Made by a program: the position numbers and the translations under genes. Below are positions 11,830 through 25,100 of a stretch of 64,000 nt of DNA, in pieces. This stretch comes from Nymphaea colorata. Lineage: Eukaryota; Streptophyta; Magnoliopsida; Nymphaeales; Nymphaeaceae. The stretch covers positions 1,157,528-1,221,527 of the forward strand of contig NC_045140.1 in assembly GCF_008831285.2 (NCBI RefSeq), given 5' to 3'. The notes under the pieces are model-generated. The model was not told where the DNA came from, did no database searches, and worked only from the letters and a program-made list of their open reading frames with translations. Numbering within the stretch: the first letter of the stretch is position 1; the number at the start of each line of letters is the position of its first letter.

Positions 11830-12340
11830 TAGTGAAGAACTAATTAAAGTGCGTGGTTCATACGTATCCCTCTGCTGATGGTAGGAACCAACAATGGGGC
11901 GGCGGAAAATTCAAATTGAGACTGCATATAGGTAGAAATTAAATATAAAGTCATGTTACATGAACTCTATTAGAACTTACACCCAAATAATTGTGTAAAT
12001 AAAACTTTATACCAAAACAAAGTATAATCATTAACCGCATACCACTTTCTTTTCATTGAATCTGACCTTGGATTTTATTCAAACCAAATGATGGATTGTA
12101 ATTTAGACATTCCTCCCAACACACACACACACAACCTCACACGTGGCGCGCACACACACACACACATATTAAGCCGAATCTCAAGGGATTTGGATATCCA
12201 TTATTTCACCACGGCCAACTAAATATAGTCCAATTCGGTCCAATGTCAGCTTAAGATTCGAACCACCAAAGTGGATCCAAATCCATTTCTCTAGTTTGGT
12301 AAAGCTGCTAGGCGCTGCCGTAGAAAGCCACGTCCCTCCG
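11830..12340 (+). repeat. dispersed repeat, copy B, just upstream of the PUX1-like gene
   Basis: Shares ordered blocks with 3590-3960 (see that entry). An (AC)n tract interrupted by GTGGCGCGC lies at 12120-12167. The right end lies within about 40 bp of the PUX1 start codon, so the repeat probably supplies part of that gene's promoter. Confidence 0.5.
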
Positions 12341-12345
12341 TGGTA

Positions 12346-12352
12346 ATATATA
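12346..12352 (+). promoter_or_regulatory. candidate TATA box for the PUX1-like gene
   Basis: TATATAA lies about 30 bp before the first ATG (12381). If used, the 5' leader would be almost absent, or translation would begin at the second in-frame ATG (12435). A more distal promoter is equally possible. Confidence 0.3.
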
Positions 12353-12380
12353 AGAAAAGAGCATTTCTGTAACTTGCACA

Positions 12381-15300
12381 ATGAGGGAAGAATACATCAG
12401 AGAGAAGAAACGCTTCTGCTGGTCGATCGATTCCATGGAAGCAGACGAGAATGCTCAGGTTTCTCCATTTCTTCTTTCCTTTGATCTCCTCCCTTTATTT
12501 TTCCGTGTTTGGCTTGCAATTTGACTACGCCGCCTTCCCTTTGAGCCCGCTGCTGTTGGGTTTTTTCAATTAGAAGTTGATGACGTTGATGAGTTTCTTC
12601 TTTTCTGTATGGAGATTCATTATTGGGTTGTTTTCCTCCCGGTTCATTTTTCGGGTACTCATTTTTCCCATGGGTGCTTGTTGGTGGCATTTAATTGAGA
12701 CTTTTGTGCTTGTTGGATGTTTTTCCGATAATAAACAGTAGCTGAGTTTTGATTAATTTTGATGGGATTTCAGTCTACGTTTCGTGAAAGTTCATTTTAT
12801 CTTTATGGATCGACAAAGGCTACTGGTTATTGGTTTCTGGGAATAAATTCTTAAAGGCCGAATAGAAAGGAGCTTTCTTCTTTTGCCCCTTAACCAACAT
12901 GTTTGAGTTTAGTGTCATTAGTGCAGGTGATTTAACATCAAATCCACGACATAGGTAACAGAAAGAGAACTGTATGTTGGATTCGTTTACAATTCAATTT
13001 TGTAAAATCTCCTGTTCTTGACATGGAATCGGATCATGTGATGCTTTCAATTTGGTTGGATAGTTGAATGGATGACCATGAGTAGATCTGAAGGTCAAGG
13101 AAAACTATCAAATATTGGTAGCCTATTATTTTTCGACAAATGAAAGCTTAGACTCAACTCGTCACAGCTTCTTTGAAAGGTATAGACTCATACTCGTACA
13201 AAAATTGCTGGAGATTTTTTGGCTTTTATTTGTCTGGAAGAAAAACATACAAGGCAGGACAAAGAAGCTTGTATCTCGCTTGTATGTCCCATATCTGGAA
13301 AAACGGCTTAAACCAAGAAGCGATTTCTGTTCTAGGACTAGACTGGTTGGCAAGAAGCGTACTTCTAACAAAGTAACATGGTCAAGCAGTCAATTATGAA
13401 CGTATGTCGTAGCATTAATGCGTTTTGAGTTCTGATAGATGTGTCAGTATGGAAAATTTGCAGTTTAATCCAGACAGAAGAAGGTTTCTCAATTTCTAGG
13501 GTACAGAAACTTTCTGTGGTGGACTATCGAAGTGACTGAGAGTAGGCTTCACAATTGTATCTAGGGCCTCAGTTATGGAATCTGTACTTTGTGGTGGGCA
13601 GGTTAAACATTATTATGTTTCTTGGAAAAATTAATTGGCCTAAACAGTGTTTGCGTGCAGAAAATAGTCTTCCTAGCACTCTTTGTTCTTGTTTCAACTT
13701 TCAAGTTTTTTTCTTTCTTGTGCTCTTTTGTGAACTTAATGAAGAAAATCTTGCTTTGACACATGTTAAGCTAGTGTTGTTAGCAGATTCATATCATATT
13801 TTCAAATAACATAGGATTTAAGAAAAGTGGCATGTTGCAACCCTGAAACTAGTTGAAGGGTGTCACTATACTGAGAAGCTAGTTTTAGCATGTCCGTATA
13901 ATGTATCAGCCTGTTGGGGGTAACTTATGGTACGCTATGTCCCTATGTCTTAAATTACAATACAATACCAGAAAGCAAAGAAAGTTTTTTGAACCTAAAG
14001 TTGCATAAATTCCTTAAGGCTGAATATTAAGTTTGTCACGAAAGGCATTCTTGTACATTTATAGTAAAAAATAAAATAAAATTTAGGAATTAGTTCTTTC
14101 CATGAAATACGCTTTGATCTTTTTTGTATAAGAGACTATGTCTATCCTCCAAAATAGAACATTTCAACTTTCATGGCCAGTAAGTCGTTGCAAGACTCCA
14201 AGGAGTAAGTTATACACAATAAAACTTATCTATGTGACATCCATCTACGCGTTGACAGCATAAGTTGTCAATTTTAAATTTTAGTTGTTGCTAAGGAAGA
14301 GTAGCATGTGCTTGTTATTTTGTTTCGTCTAATTCCTGTTTTCTATAAGGAGCATTTTATCCTATTTTCACATTTATCTGTGTTTTGGTTATTTTGTGTT
14401 TTGTAATATTAAAAAATAAAAATTGCATTTTTTATGTTAAGTTATATTAGGCTACCTTACATTACAACTTTGGCCTTGCCCAATGCAGGTTACGACATTG
14501 TATTACACGTTTTACAACGTCTTAATACACACTTTGTTTACACAACCTTCATCATAATATACATGTACATTCAAGATCTGTGTTGTCCCACATAGATACG
14601 CATTTATAAAAGATTCTTCACATGCAGCATTACATTGCTTGCTTGGTAAACATCACCCTCACCTGTTCACATGATTCACTGTCTAAATGCTTTGAAAGTT
14701 TCACTTTTTTTTTATCTCCTTTTCTTCAGCTTGCATGCAGTGAATATGCAATCCTCTGTGATTTTCTCTGAATCCAAGTTGATTACTAGTTTGTCATGGT
14801 GGTTCTTTGTACTTCAAAAAAAGAGTTACATATTAATTTGTACTTCGGTCTCTTTAGGTCAAGCTTGTTTCTATGGCAGAAGAACTTGGACGAGATATTC
14901 GTGTATTTAGGAACTCAGCTAGCATTATGCCTTCTGATATAACATCGTCTGTCTCGGTATCAAATAGTGGTATGGACCATGTATTTCTCTTGGGAACTAA
15001 ACATTTGATCGTAAACCACGATTAAATGTTTGAATGTTGGATAAAATAAATTGTTGTTTTTATTTGTCTACAGCCATGTTCTTATTTGGAATTTTTTGTT
15101 TACAACAGATGAAGAAGATAATTTCTATGAATTTACTGCAGAGGATTATTTCCGAATCTTGTCAAGTAGGAAGGAAGGTAGTGTGGACTCATGACTGTCT
15201 CATACTTCCCTCTATCTTGGACTCTATATTATCATCTGCCTGAGAGTACATTTATCACTGTAACGTTAATGACTTTTTAGGCTGAATAGGTGACTACTGA

Positions 15301-17442
15301 AAATTGCAAGCCCTTGTTAGGTAGCTTACTGTTGGTTTACTCATATGTAGCTTTTGACATGGGGTAAGAATTGAGGCTTGTTGCCAAGTCATCTCCAGCT
15401 TTTGTAACATGTATTGCTCATTAGGTCATCACTCATAATGTATCTTTTGCACTTTATTGAGTTAGTTCTGAATCTTCTGATTACCCAGATAAAGTCCTGA
15501 AGACCCGGAAAATTCGAGAAGAGGAAGAGGCTGCTCGCAGATCAAAGTTTACTAAGGTATGCCTTCTAGTGCTTCTTAGCTGTTCAAGAAGTCCTTCTCT
15601 AAGAGAGATGATACTATACAGATAGCTGCCATAATGGTTCACTAGTTTGAAAATAAATTAACATGTTTTATTTTGGCCATCCACCTTAAACTCTGCTTGT
15701 TATCTTGCTAGCTTGCTAATTTACTTTCACATATTGCAGGCTGTCATTCGGATTCGCTTCCCAGATGGATATATTGTAGAAACAAAATTTCATCCAACAG
15801 AGACTGTTGCAAGTCTTATGGAATTTGTCAAGAAAATCATTGCTCAACCGGACATTCCTTTTTATATCTGTGAGTACCTCTTTACATTTGAGGCACACAC
15901 AGTTTGCTTTATGCAGAATGGCTCATTCTGTATTAAGATTCTATTACTAGCCCTCTTTTCGAGTGCAATCTGTTGTAGCTATTTGCTACTTGTGTTTCTT
16001 GATTTTATTGGCCATGATCTTTTGAGTAGTTCTGATTTCAGAGCTGTCACATAGACATGGGTATGGAAGGTATAGCTAATTCTTATGCCAAACATACCCG
16101 CCTGTGTCTGAGTACATATGTCTCATACCTGCCATACTGCACGAGTATTTGGACCTATTTGGCTTACCTGTGTGACTTAGTTTGGTAGAATGCATTTCTA
16201 AATCTGTCTAATGGTGCAGTATATAGGTTTTGACTTGAGAAAGAGACATTAGATATGAAATATGCACGCATAATATGTTTTTAGTTGTAAACCATCTGGT
16301 AAATCTGTAAATGGAAAATCAGTGAAAAGGGTTCTTGACTTGTGATGTTATGATTGTAAGTTCATTATATAAACTGAACTGCTACGATCATATCTGGGAC
16401 AAACTTTGGGACCCATAAAATAACATGACCTATTTAGATCTGGTTATTTGGGTGGAAGAGGCCTTAGTTTGTAGGAAACTTTTAACATCAATCCCCAACG
16501 CAGCAGAAACAAAATAAAAAAGGACCTGGATAGAATGAACAGGAAAAGTTGGCTGGCTTGCGTGCCGATTTTCATACTGTTTCCAACCTGTCGTCTTTGT
16601 GTTAAAGTTGCAAATGAACCCCATCTGGATTTTTCTCCATGCTGGTAAAGTGGAGACCTCTAGGGACCAGAAATGGTGCTTGGCTGATTGCATGATTCCC
16701 ATCAGCAATATGAAGCAAAATAGGCCCTTTAAAAGTATAAAATCCAACCTGACATCTTATTGGACATGCAACTGCAAAATGTGGAATTCTAGGGTCATAA
16801 AGTGTGATCCCATGAATCCAGTTACTAGGGGGAACTAGAAAGGCCCTTTTAGAGAGAGAGAGAGTCTCATATCTGTAGAGCTGCAAGCCTGCAAACAGTG
16901 CACAGAATTCCATATGCCACTATATTTTGTGACTCCTCCAAGAGCAGTAGTGGCAACTACATTTCTTTCTCAATTTTCATGGATATCCTACTTTTTTACC
17001 ATGAGATGCGACGTTGCATGAAATCTATCTGGTCTATTCTTTTCCTGATAATCTATTTGCAACTTTGGAAAAAAAAAAATCTCTGTTTATTTGTTCTGTT
17101 TTCAGACCCTGAAGCAAGTTTTCTCCTGTCAGATTAGCGAATTAATCTTCTACAGAAAGATTCTGCTTTTGATGTGCTTTCTTTGGATTTTTATTTACTT
17201 CCCTTTACCATCCCGTTTTTTCCCTGTCTGTGGTTGGATACGTGGGTTGTCCAAGTTCATTTAGTTCATTACATTTTTTATTTGTCTCCTTCAATTTCTT
17301 GGGGCTGTTGTTCCCTTTTTTCTTACCTTGTTCCCTTTTTTCTTACCTTTCTTTAAGCTACCAAACCATAGGTTTGGGTGCTGACTGCCGTGACCACATG
17401 GCATTCTTTTTTGGGGGGTGGGGGGTGTGGGGTTTGGTGGGG

Positions 17443-17474
<32 letters not shown>

Positions 17475-19202
17475 TGTTCCTTTTGGGCCTTATGTTACCC
17501 TCTAACTGCTTCAGTTCAACAAACTTTAAGTTTGCTGTTGATGCTTCAGTTTTCACTGCTTGCTATTCTATGCATGGGAGAATTATCATTTATGTCAAGC
17601 TCTAAAATTGCCAGTTGCTCAAATTTTTCTTCTCTTCTCCAGCATAAGTTGTAGATAAACTTCTAGAATGCTTCTTTCACTGTGTTGCATTTTTCTTAAA
17701 GTTCATGTCTTATGATTTTTTTATATCCAAAGCTGGCCCATTTCTGTTTAACTAGATCGTTTTTTCCATACCCTTTTGCAGATATAACTCCTCCGAAGCA
17801 GCAACTCAAGGACATGGCAAAGGATTTCTTTTCTGTTGGATTTGTTCCTGGTGCTATCGTTTATTTTTCTTATGATCTACCAAAAGGTGAATATTTTTCG
17901 GAAATGAATTTGAGAAATTTTTGCAATTTCACTATGTCAGAATTCTTTGTGTTGTGTTAGAAAGTTCTACCATAATGGTTTCCAAAACTTTTCTAGTGTC
18001 ATTTAAACTTTTCTATTGTCATTTTGGTAATTTCATGAATTAATTAGTGTGATAGAACTGTTGGCACATCATAATTAAAAGTTTCGAAAGTGAAAATTTA
18101 GATAGAAGGGTTTGTGAGCATAAGGCACATGAACTATCTTATTTTCATTTCTCAGCTTTCAAGATGAGTGCTTTGCCCCTTTAGCTGTTTAGTGGTGTGT
18201 CCTCTGTTCAGTTCGCAGAAACTGTGGGCTTGGATTATTTGTTCTTTTCAGAAGCACTTCTAAAGGTGACATTTGTCTGGCCCAGGCAAAGTAACACTGT
18301 TCGATTTATTTGGTTCATGAAGCCTGGGAGCTCATAACTAGGGTACTCGACCTGTGTCCATAAACCTGTTCTGAATAGTAATTGTTAATTGAGAGGCCTT
18401 AGTCTGTCTTTAAGAAAGCTGCAAAGTGCAAACAACTTTTCATTGATTTTGATGTATAAATTATATCACTTACCATAAAACTGTTAACTGTTAAGTCATC
18501 AAGTGGTTTTTCCTGCAACCTGCTGTGGAGCTTTGCTTTGTTGTTGTTGCCTTTGTACCAGTTAGGTTAACTAATTGATGTCTCATTAAAAGGAAAAACA
18601 CTCGACCGTATGTGTATGCTTGCTAAAATTGCTCAACTTTTCCAGTTATCTTTGTTATTTTCCATGAGGCACATGTCTAGTTTTAAGTTAAGTTTTGCAG
18701 TTGATGTTGCTGGTTTTGACGATTGTCAGGCCTCCAATTCGTAGTTGCATTATCCTGGATGAGTTAGGATCAAATATGGTGGGTCCAAATGCCATTACAG
18801 GATTGTCCGATGTTTAATAAAAGGGTGGGTGGAAGAGGAAGAGATGAGGGAGAGAAGAAAAGAGCGAGCAAGGAATATTTATTCAGGAAATGATGTAGAT
18901 CATTTTTATTGCCCGACACTAGAACATCTAACCTTCTATAACAGGTTGCCTTGGAGACTTTGCTTAACCGCTTAATCCTCTTTCCATTCATTCGTTCAGA
19001 TGAAGAAGGCAGAGATGCAAGTTCTACACCTTTCCTCCGCAATGACATCATGGCTCTGGCTGGGCTTGGTACAGTTACTCAACAAGCTGAAACTGTTCAG
19101 CCCTCACCAGAGCCAGTGGCAGAAGATATCCCTGTCGAAGGAGTTTCTGAAGCACGGCCTGTTGTCAAGAAACCTGTGAAGCCAAAGTGGTTTAAGATGT
19201 GA
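12381..19202 (+). CDS. PUX1: plant UBX domain-containing protein 1-like (CDC48/p97 adaptor)
   Basis: Seven exons by GT-AG and frame continuity: 12381-12458, 14858-14969, 15109-15177, 15489-15556, 15740-15869, 17782-17886, 19000-19202, giving 254 residues (Arabidopsis PUX1 is about the same). Arabidopsis PUX1 binds the AAA-ATPase CDC48 and promotes disassembly of its hexamer. Landmarks in order: an N-terminal basic segment ending DSMEADENAQ, AEELGRDIRVF (about 33-43), the acidic DEEDNFYEFTAEDYFRIL block, DKVLKTRKIREEEEAARRSK, and then the UBX ubiquitin-like fold at about 110-188 (VIRIRFPDGYIVETKFHPTE to VGFVPGAIVYFSYD). The C-terminus KPKWFKM is the usual PUX1 ending. Introns 1 (2.4 kb), 5 (1.9 kb) and 6 (1.1 kb) hold only AT-rich sequence and microsatellites. 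I chose the first ATG because related proteins also have a basic stretch before the DSMEA motif. Confidence 0.93.
17309..17350. repeat. 20-bp tandem duplication in a PUX1 intron
   Basis: TTGTTCCCTTTTTTCTTACC occurs twice head to tail. A G-rich/GT/GA simple-repeat run follows at 17410-17476. Confidence 0.85.
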
Positions 19203-20101
19203 ACAAAATAGAGACGTACTCTCTGTTCCTTTATATGTTTTTTCTTTGGGCTGCTATTTTCAGGTTGATCTTTGTAGGCTCATTGTCAGATCATCAATCT
19301 ATCTGTCTGTTTGGACTTTACAGCTTGTAAAAAGCATGGTGGTCTATTTTATCACTTATTCATGTTTAATCATCTATATGCGACACTATGTTTCTCCTAG
19401 TCGCAAATCAGCCCAGGAGATCTGTGCCTTCTACAGGTGTTGAACATTCAATTTGGCCTTGGTGGGTTATAGGCATAATCTTCTCTTATTTCGTTCTTGA
19501 TGCATTTTTTATCAAGTCAATTATTCTCAACAAACAAAGGTTTTTCTGAGGTTGAAGAATAAAAGTGTGGCCATTAAGAGTCACCAAAACATTTTAAAAA
19601 AAGGACTTGTAAAGGTGATTCTTTCTCCTGCCTTTTCCTTCTCAATTACGTATGGCTAAATTCATGTATTCTTCCAAGATGCTACTGGGTTCTTGAATCT
19701 TTGCAGGCGGGCCGCCCTGTCCGGCCAGCCCAGGCACTTTACCCATGTAAACTGGATCTAGCTACAGTTGAACCTGGGGCTGAGTTTGACATTACCTTGG
19801 GGGACTGGACAGAAAAGGTGTAAAGGGGCTTGGAATTTACGTTCCATCCGTGAAGTGTCTCTTGTGCAGATCCATACCGAGTTCTAGCCAAGACAATGCC
19901 CACGAGCCATTAGCAGTAGATGCTTAATGTCGTGCATAGTCCGCTGTCATAGTTGACTCCTGCGACACCTTGTCTAAGCGAATATTCACGGACACTTCGA
20001 AGGGCACGTCCGCAAGAACCTTGCAGGGTTTAAGCATCTTCTGACTTGTTTGCAGTAAATTAACAAATGTTAAGCCAGAGGACGACAATTTGAAAATGGA
20101 A

Positions 20102-20187
<86 letters not shown>

Positions 20188-22158
20188 GTATGTATGTATG
20201 CTCACACACGCACGCACACCATGTCTGCCACTTTTATTTGGCCTTTGCTCCTCTAATTTACGAATTATATCACAAATTCAGCCGTACATAGCACTGCAAG
20301 CTGTCAAAATGTATAGCCTTCAAATAGAAATTTTAAGATTAGATGTTCCAAACGCATTTTATAGAGTTTCAGTTCTCAGTTTCTCAGCTTATAAATGCAA
20401 TATAGACATAACACTTTGACAATTGTCTGTATCATCGTCATATTTCTCGTGTCACCTTTATCGTTAGATATGTGAGACAATTATATGACAGGCAGTTCGC
20501 ATGCTCACTAGTGTGACCAGGTGACAATGTAAAAGAGAAATGAAGAGGTTGTAAGTATATATATGTGTGTGTGTGTATGTATGTTTGTTTGTATATGTGT
20601 GTGTGTGAAACGAAGAGGTTGCATTATTTGTAGCAATAGCAGTATTCTTCTTTTCTCATAAAAGCAAAATAAAATATTTTAACTTTCAAAACCCTTAGAA
20701 GTCGTACCTGTACACCTACGACCCATACATGACTCAGATTGACGTATTCGTCCAAAACCACACATGTAATGGGTTCAGTTGCAATTAATGGATCTATTTC
20801 TTTGGTGGCTCTAAGTCGATCAACATAAAAGGAATCCATTGAAGAACTAAATCAGGCCTTTAATGGATTGGGTCTTTAGAGGATGTCTCCTTAAAAGAAC
20901 ATTGTGTTCTTGGAACGCATTTTGCTTTGACACAAGATCATCATGTTTTTGTTTTAGAAAACATAGAATGATTATGTCCAGCGTTTGGTTGTTGGATTTA
21001 GAAATAATATTGATGCTTGCATCCCGTTCCCTAAAGCAAAAAAACATGGTATCTCTAAATCATGTATTGTAAGTGTATGTGTTCCGAAAACATAATGTTT
21101 TTCTTATTGAATGCCCTTTTATTGTACTTTTTTCCAGTATAAAAGCTACCCAAACTATGATGCAAAAAATTATAAAAAAATGTTTCTAAATTTAATGATT
21201 AAATACTAGAAATAATTTGATTATGTTTTCTAGAAAAAAGACCTTGACAATTTTTGAAACATGTGAACGGAGGGACAGTATCTCGATTCCGGTTGTGGTC
21301 AGACATGTAAAATTGAAAAGAAAAATGGATAGCTCGATTGAGTCAACTTAGTGTCCAAATTATACATTTTTGATATATACTTAGTTTATACTTAAACTTT
21401 TCACATGAATATATAACAGGTATTGTTATTTGATTTCTTAGTGTTATACGTAAAAGAAACTTACATAGGTTTAAAACTGCCCATTAACATTATTTATTTT
21501 TAATGCATAAAACCATACTTACTACAACTGTTTTTGATTCTAACATTCGGCCATGCCTCCTCTGTCTTATCACCTACTTTAATGTAAATATTTTCAGAGC
21601 ATCCATCTCTTTTCTCTTCTTGTGCCCTTTTTTGGGGATTGATATATGTGCTTAATTGCAAAACATAATAATAAAAAAAACAGCAAGAATGATCCGATAT
21701 TAGCTGACCCTCCTTATCACAAACCCCTGATGACACCTGTTCTGTTCTACAATTGACATACTGATCTTACGCTACAATGGTACCGGACCAGGACATAAGC
21801 TAACTAAGAAACGATTTTTTTTTTTTTTTTTTTTTGTGAATAACATGTTGCCTTTTTACTTTCTCAGAATTTTTCGGAGGATTTGGGATCACCCTTCTAC
21901 AGAAGCTGAGACCTGCTAATGCGTTCCTGTGATGGCCTTTCTCGTGTCTCTGTGAACCTAGCCGTATGGCCTACCTGCCCTTCATAAGTTGCTCGCTATT
22001 GACTCACCAGCCGCCTTTTTTTTCTCAACCAGTTCTTAGCAGGGAGAAGATCTGTTCGGTCTTTATGCGCTTTCGCCTGAGCTACGCAAATGAATAAAGG
22101 GATTTGCGTTGAGAGGCGCGCTCCCCATGTTCGTGTTTTGGAGTTTTTGCGAGAAGGA
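19203..22158. other. intergenic region between PUX1 and the membrane C2H2 gene
   Basis: No gene seen. Holds the PUX1 3' flank, a long (AT)n microsatellite at 20107-20184, GT-rich simple repeats near 20555-20610, and a poly-T run near 21816-21835. The last few hundred bases should contain the promoter and leader of the downstream gene. Confidence 0.4.
20107..20184. repeat. (AT)n microsatellite
   Basis: About 78 bp of uninterrupted AT dinucleotides, followed by TATG and CA-type repeats. Long TA tracts are prone to length polymorphism. Confidence 0.97.
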
Positions 22159-25100
22159 ATGTTCCGGAGATCAATCATCTTCTTTCTTTTTCTTCTGCTT
22201 CACAAATCTGTTGGGGATGAGCAGCCTTTTCTTTCCCACCATCAACACCAGGTATCTTTTTCGTTTGTTTCTTGATAGACTTCGTGATGTCGTTGACCTT
22301 ATTCGGTTGGGGAATTTTCGGTAATCTTCAGTTGGTTGCTTGCTTCGATGGATACCCTGAAATATGAGGGACACCCAGGAAGAAAAACTGGGTTTAGCAG
22401 TCGGACGGAAGGTTTTCTAGTGGTTTTTTTTTCTTTTTTTAAATGCTCTGATGAATTGAGGCTTTGAGGCAATACTTGTGTTGGTTGGTTGTGCTTATGC
22501 TTGTTGTCTTGAATCTTGAGAATTTCCTGTGTCCAGGGAAGACGAAGAGAGAGAATCAATGTTTGATTTATTTTTGTGCAATTAGTGTGAGAAAGATAGC
22601 ATCTATGGAAGAAGAAAACTCCTTGCATCCGTCAAATTCTTGCACTTTTCCAGTAGTTCTGCTATGCAGGAATACTCTGTTTTCTAGGAATACGTAGTAC
22701 TAAGCTTTAGTTGGTTCCGTCAGCGTAGTGGCTTCGTTTGATTTCTCTTTCTTTATTATGCAACTCAATTTATGTCGTCTTATGTTTAATATCATCTATC
22801 GTTCTCATGCTGTACTAATATTGACTTTATTGGTCCGATATCTTTCAGGTGATTGAATCTAACACTGTGAGGTATGATGGCTAACCAGTCTCCCCAGGGC
22901 TATTGGTTCCCTGGTTTAACACATTTATTAAGTACTTACTACCGTTTATTCAGCATTTGATATGTTGAAATTTATGTACTAGGTCGCTTAAGGAAGAGAA
23001 TGCGCAGCACCATGAAGTGCATTGCTCTAGAGAAAGGAGCAGGGTTGCACGAGACATAATTGAGCAGGTATTATCCTGTCACAACATAGTTTTAGAGCTG
23101 GTTTTGAATAGTGACCCACTGGAACTTTGTCGTAATTAATTAATCCGCAGCATTCTTTGGTTTGCATTGTCCAGTATTTGATGCCCTTTGTGGAGCAAGA
23201 GAAATATCTTCTATCAACTAATTGCAGGCTTCATCCTGATAATGACATGTTTAGAGAGCAGGAGCAGCACAAGGTGCATGTTGACATCAATGAGTGGCGC
23301 TGTGGCTTCTGTAAGAAGAGATTTCTTACAGAAGCATATCTAGATCAGCACTTTGATAACAGACACTCCAACCTTCTGAATGATGTACGTCTCTTACTTT
23401 ATTATAGTATGTTTCTTATGCGTTTTTTGTTTTTCTGGAGAAACAACAAAAATGCTAGCTGACGGAAGCGAAGCCTTTTCTTTCTCGAATGGTGATTGGT
23501 ATATAAGTTTTTACTTTTCAAGACTATGTTTATGTCACTTTTAGAGGCTAATTTGCGGTATTATCTATAATCTTTCTGATGGGAGGTGGGTGTTGGTAGT
23601 GATTCAAGGTTGCAAAAATGGTGTATCCAAAACTTGATTGTTAATTTGTTATTTCTTGAATTTATATTTGAATAGCTTCATTTTTATTTTCCCTTTTTTG
23701 CTTACTTCTGGTTCTTCTTAATTTTGTGTCCTTTTCCAACATAACTTCCTTCTTGAAGTTATAGGTTAAAGTTAATGTTTAGGACGAAAAATTATGTTTT
23801 CACTCCACATTAAAGTTATCGACAGAAAAAATTGCAGAAGAGTCATTCTCCCTACCATCTGAAAATGTCATAGGGGGTTATCCATTGTGCGTTACTAAAA
23901 TATGTTGCTTGCATGCTGACACGAGTTTGAGTATCCAACAGCTTACGTGAGTGTCGGACTCTGAAAAGATTAAAAAATAGGATATATATATGGAGGTAGC
24001 ACCTCAGCCCTTGCCTTCTCTTTCTTCTAATGTAATAGAAAGGAAGAGCTTCCTTTTCTATCAAATAAGGAAAAAAGGAAAAGCATGACCCATCTAGAAG
24101 TCCTGAAGGAGTGTCGGTGTCGGTATCCAGAAGTGAAGGACGTGGACCCTTTATGCCCACTGAAGTATCCATGTAACATAGGCTACTAATCCTGGTTGTC
24201 TCAAATTCCATTTTAGAAAAATCTTTAACTTGTTGAATCATAAGAGGCAAACCTTTCAGTGATCCTTGTAGATCTTCTAAGGTTGGAATTTAGATATTTA
24301 AGATTTTATTATAAGTTTCATGAAATACGTTTCATATTGCAAGTTGAAGATATTTTGAGGGTTTCATGTTAATAGGAAAATATTATCATCAAGTTCGTTA
24401 CCCAAACTATATGAATCATTATTTTCTTGAACATCATTCTCATCATGTCTAGGCAACAAGCCAAATGATAAACATTAATCGTGACTCTTGATTTATTTTC
24501 TTGGAAACCATTTTTATTCTCAACAAAAGTTGCCTTTCTTGGAAGATACAACTTTTTTTTTTCTAAGTCATAACACTTATATCCTTTTTGAGTTTCCAAG
24601 TAGCCCAAAAAAACATATGGAATGACCTTTGAGGAAAGCATATCTTTTCATCCATTGGAACAAAATAATTGCATCCAAAGATCTATGTCACATGGGTGCC
24701 AATTGCCAGTGCTGATGTGGGTGCAGATGCAGTTGCGTATGCAGCAGTTTTTAAAAAACTTGAACCTGTTTTGTAGTTATTTAATTATTTTATAGATCTA
24801 TTTGTATGTATTTCTTTTCTTAAACTTTTAGTCAATATTTTTTATTATAAATAAAATTCTATAGTAAATATACTTTAGTCCAAAATTGCATACAAAATAG
24901 AAAGGCATTTTTCAAATCAATGTCTAGATCATCGCCATTTTAAAAATAGGCACCCTTGTTGTCCTTTCTAAAAGAGTGATAGGATGTCTTCTTTTAAAAA
25001 GAGACACCTATGTTATCCTTTGGAAAGGATGATTGTTGTCCTTTTATGAGACACATACATGACAAGGGGGGTTATGACTATGTGGGGAGAAATGGAAGGG

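Noticed and set aside
20090-20419. Open frames of repeated IY residues on both strands
   Set aside because: They are translations of the (AT)n microsatellite.
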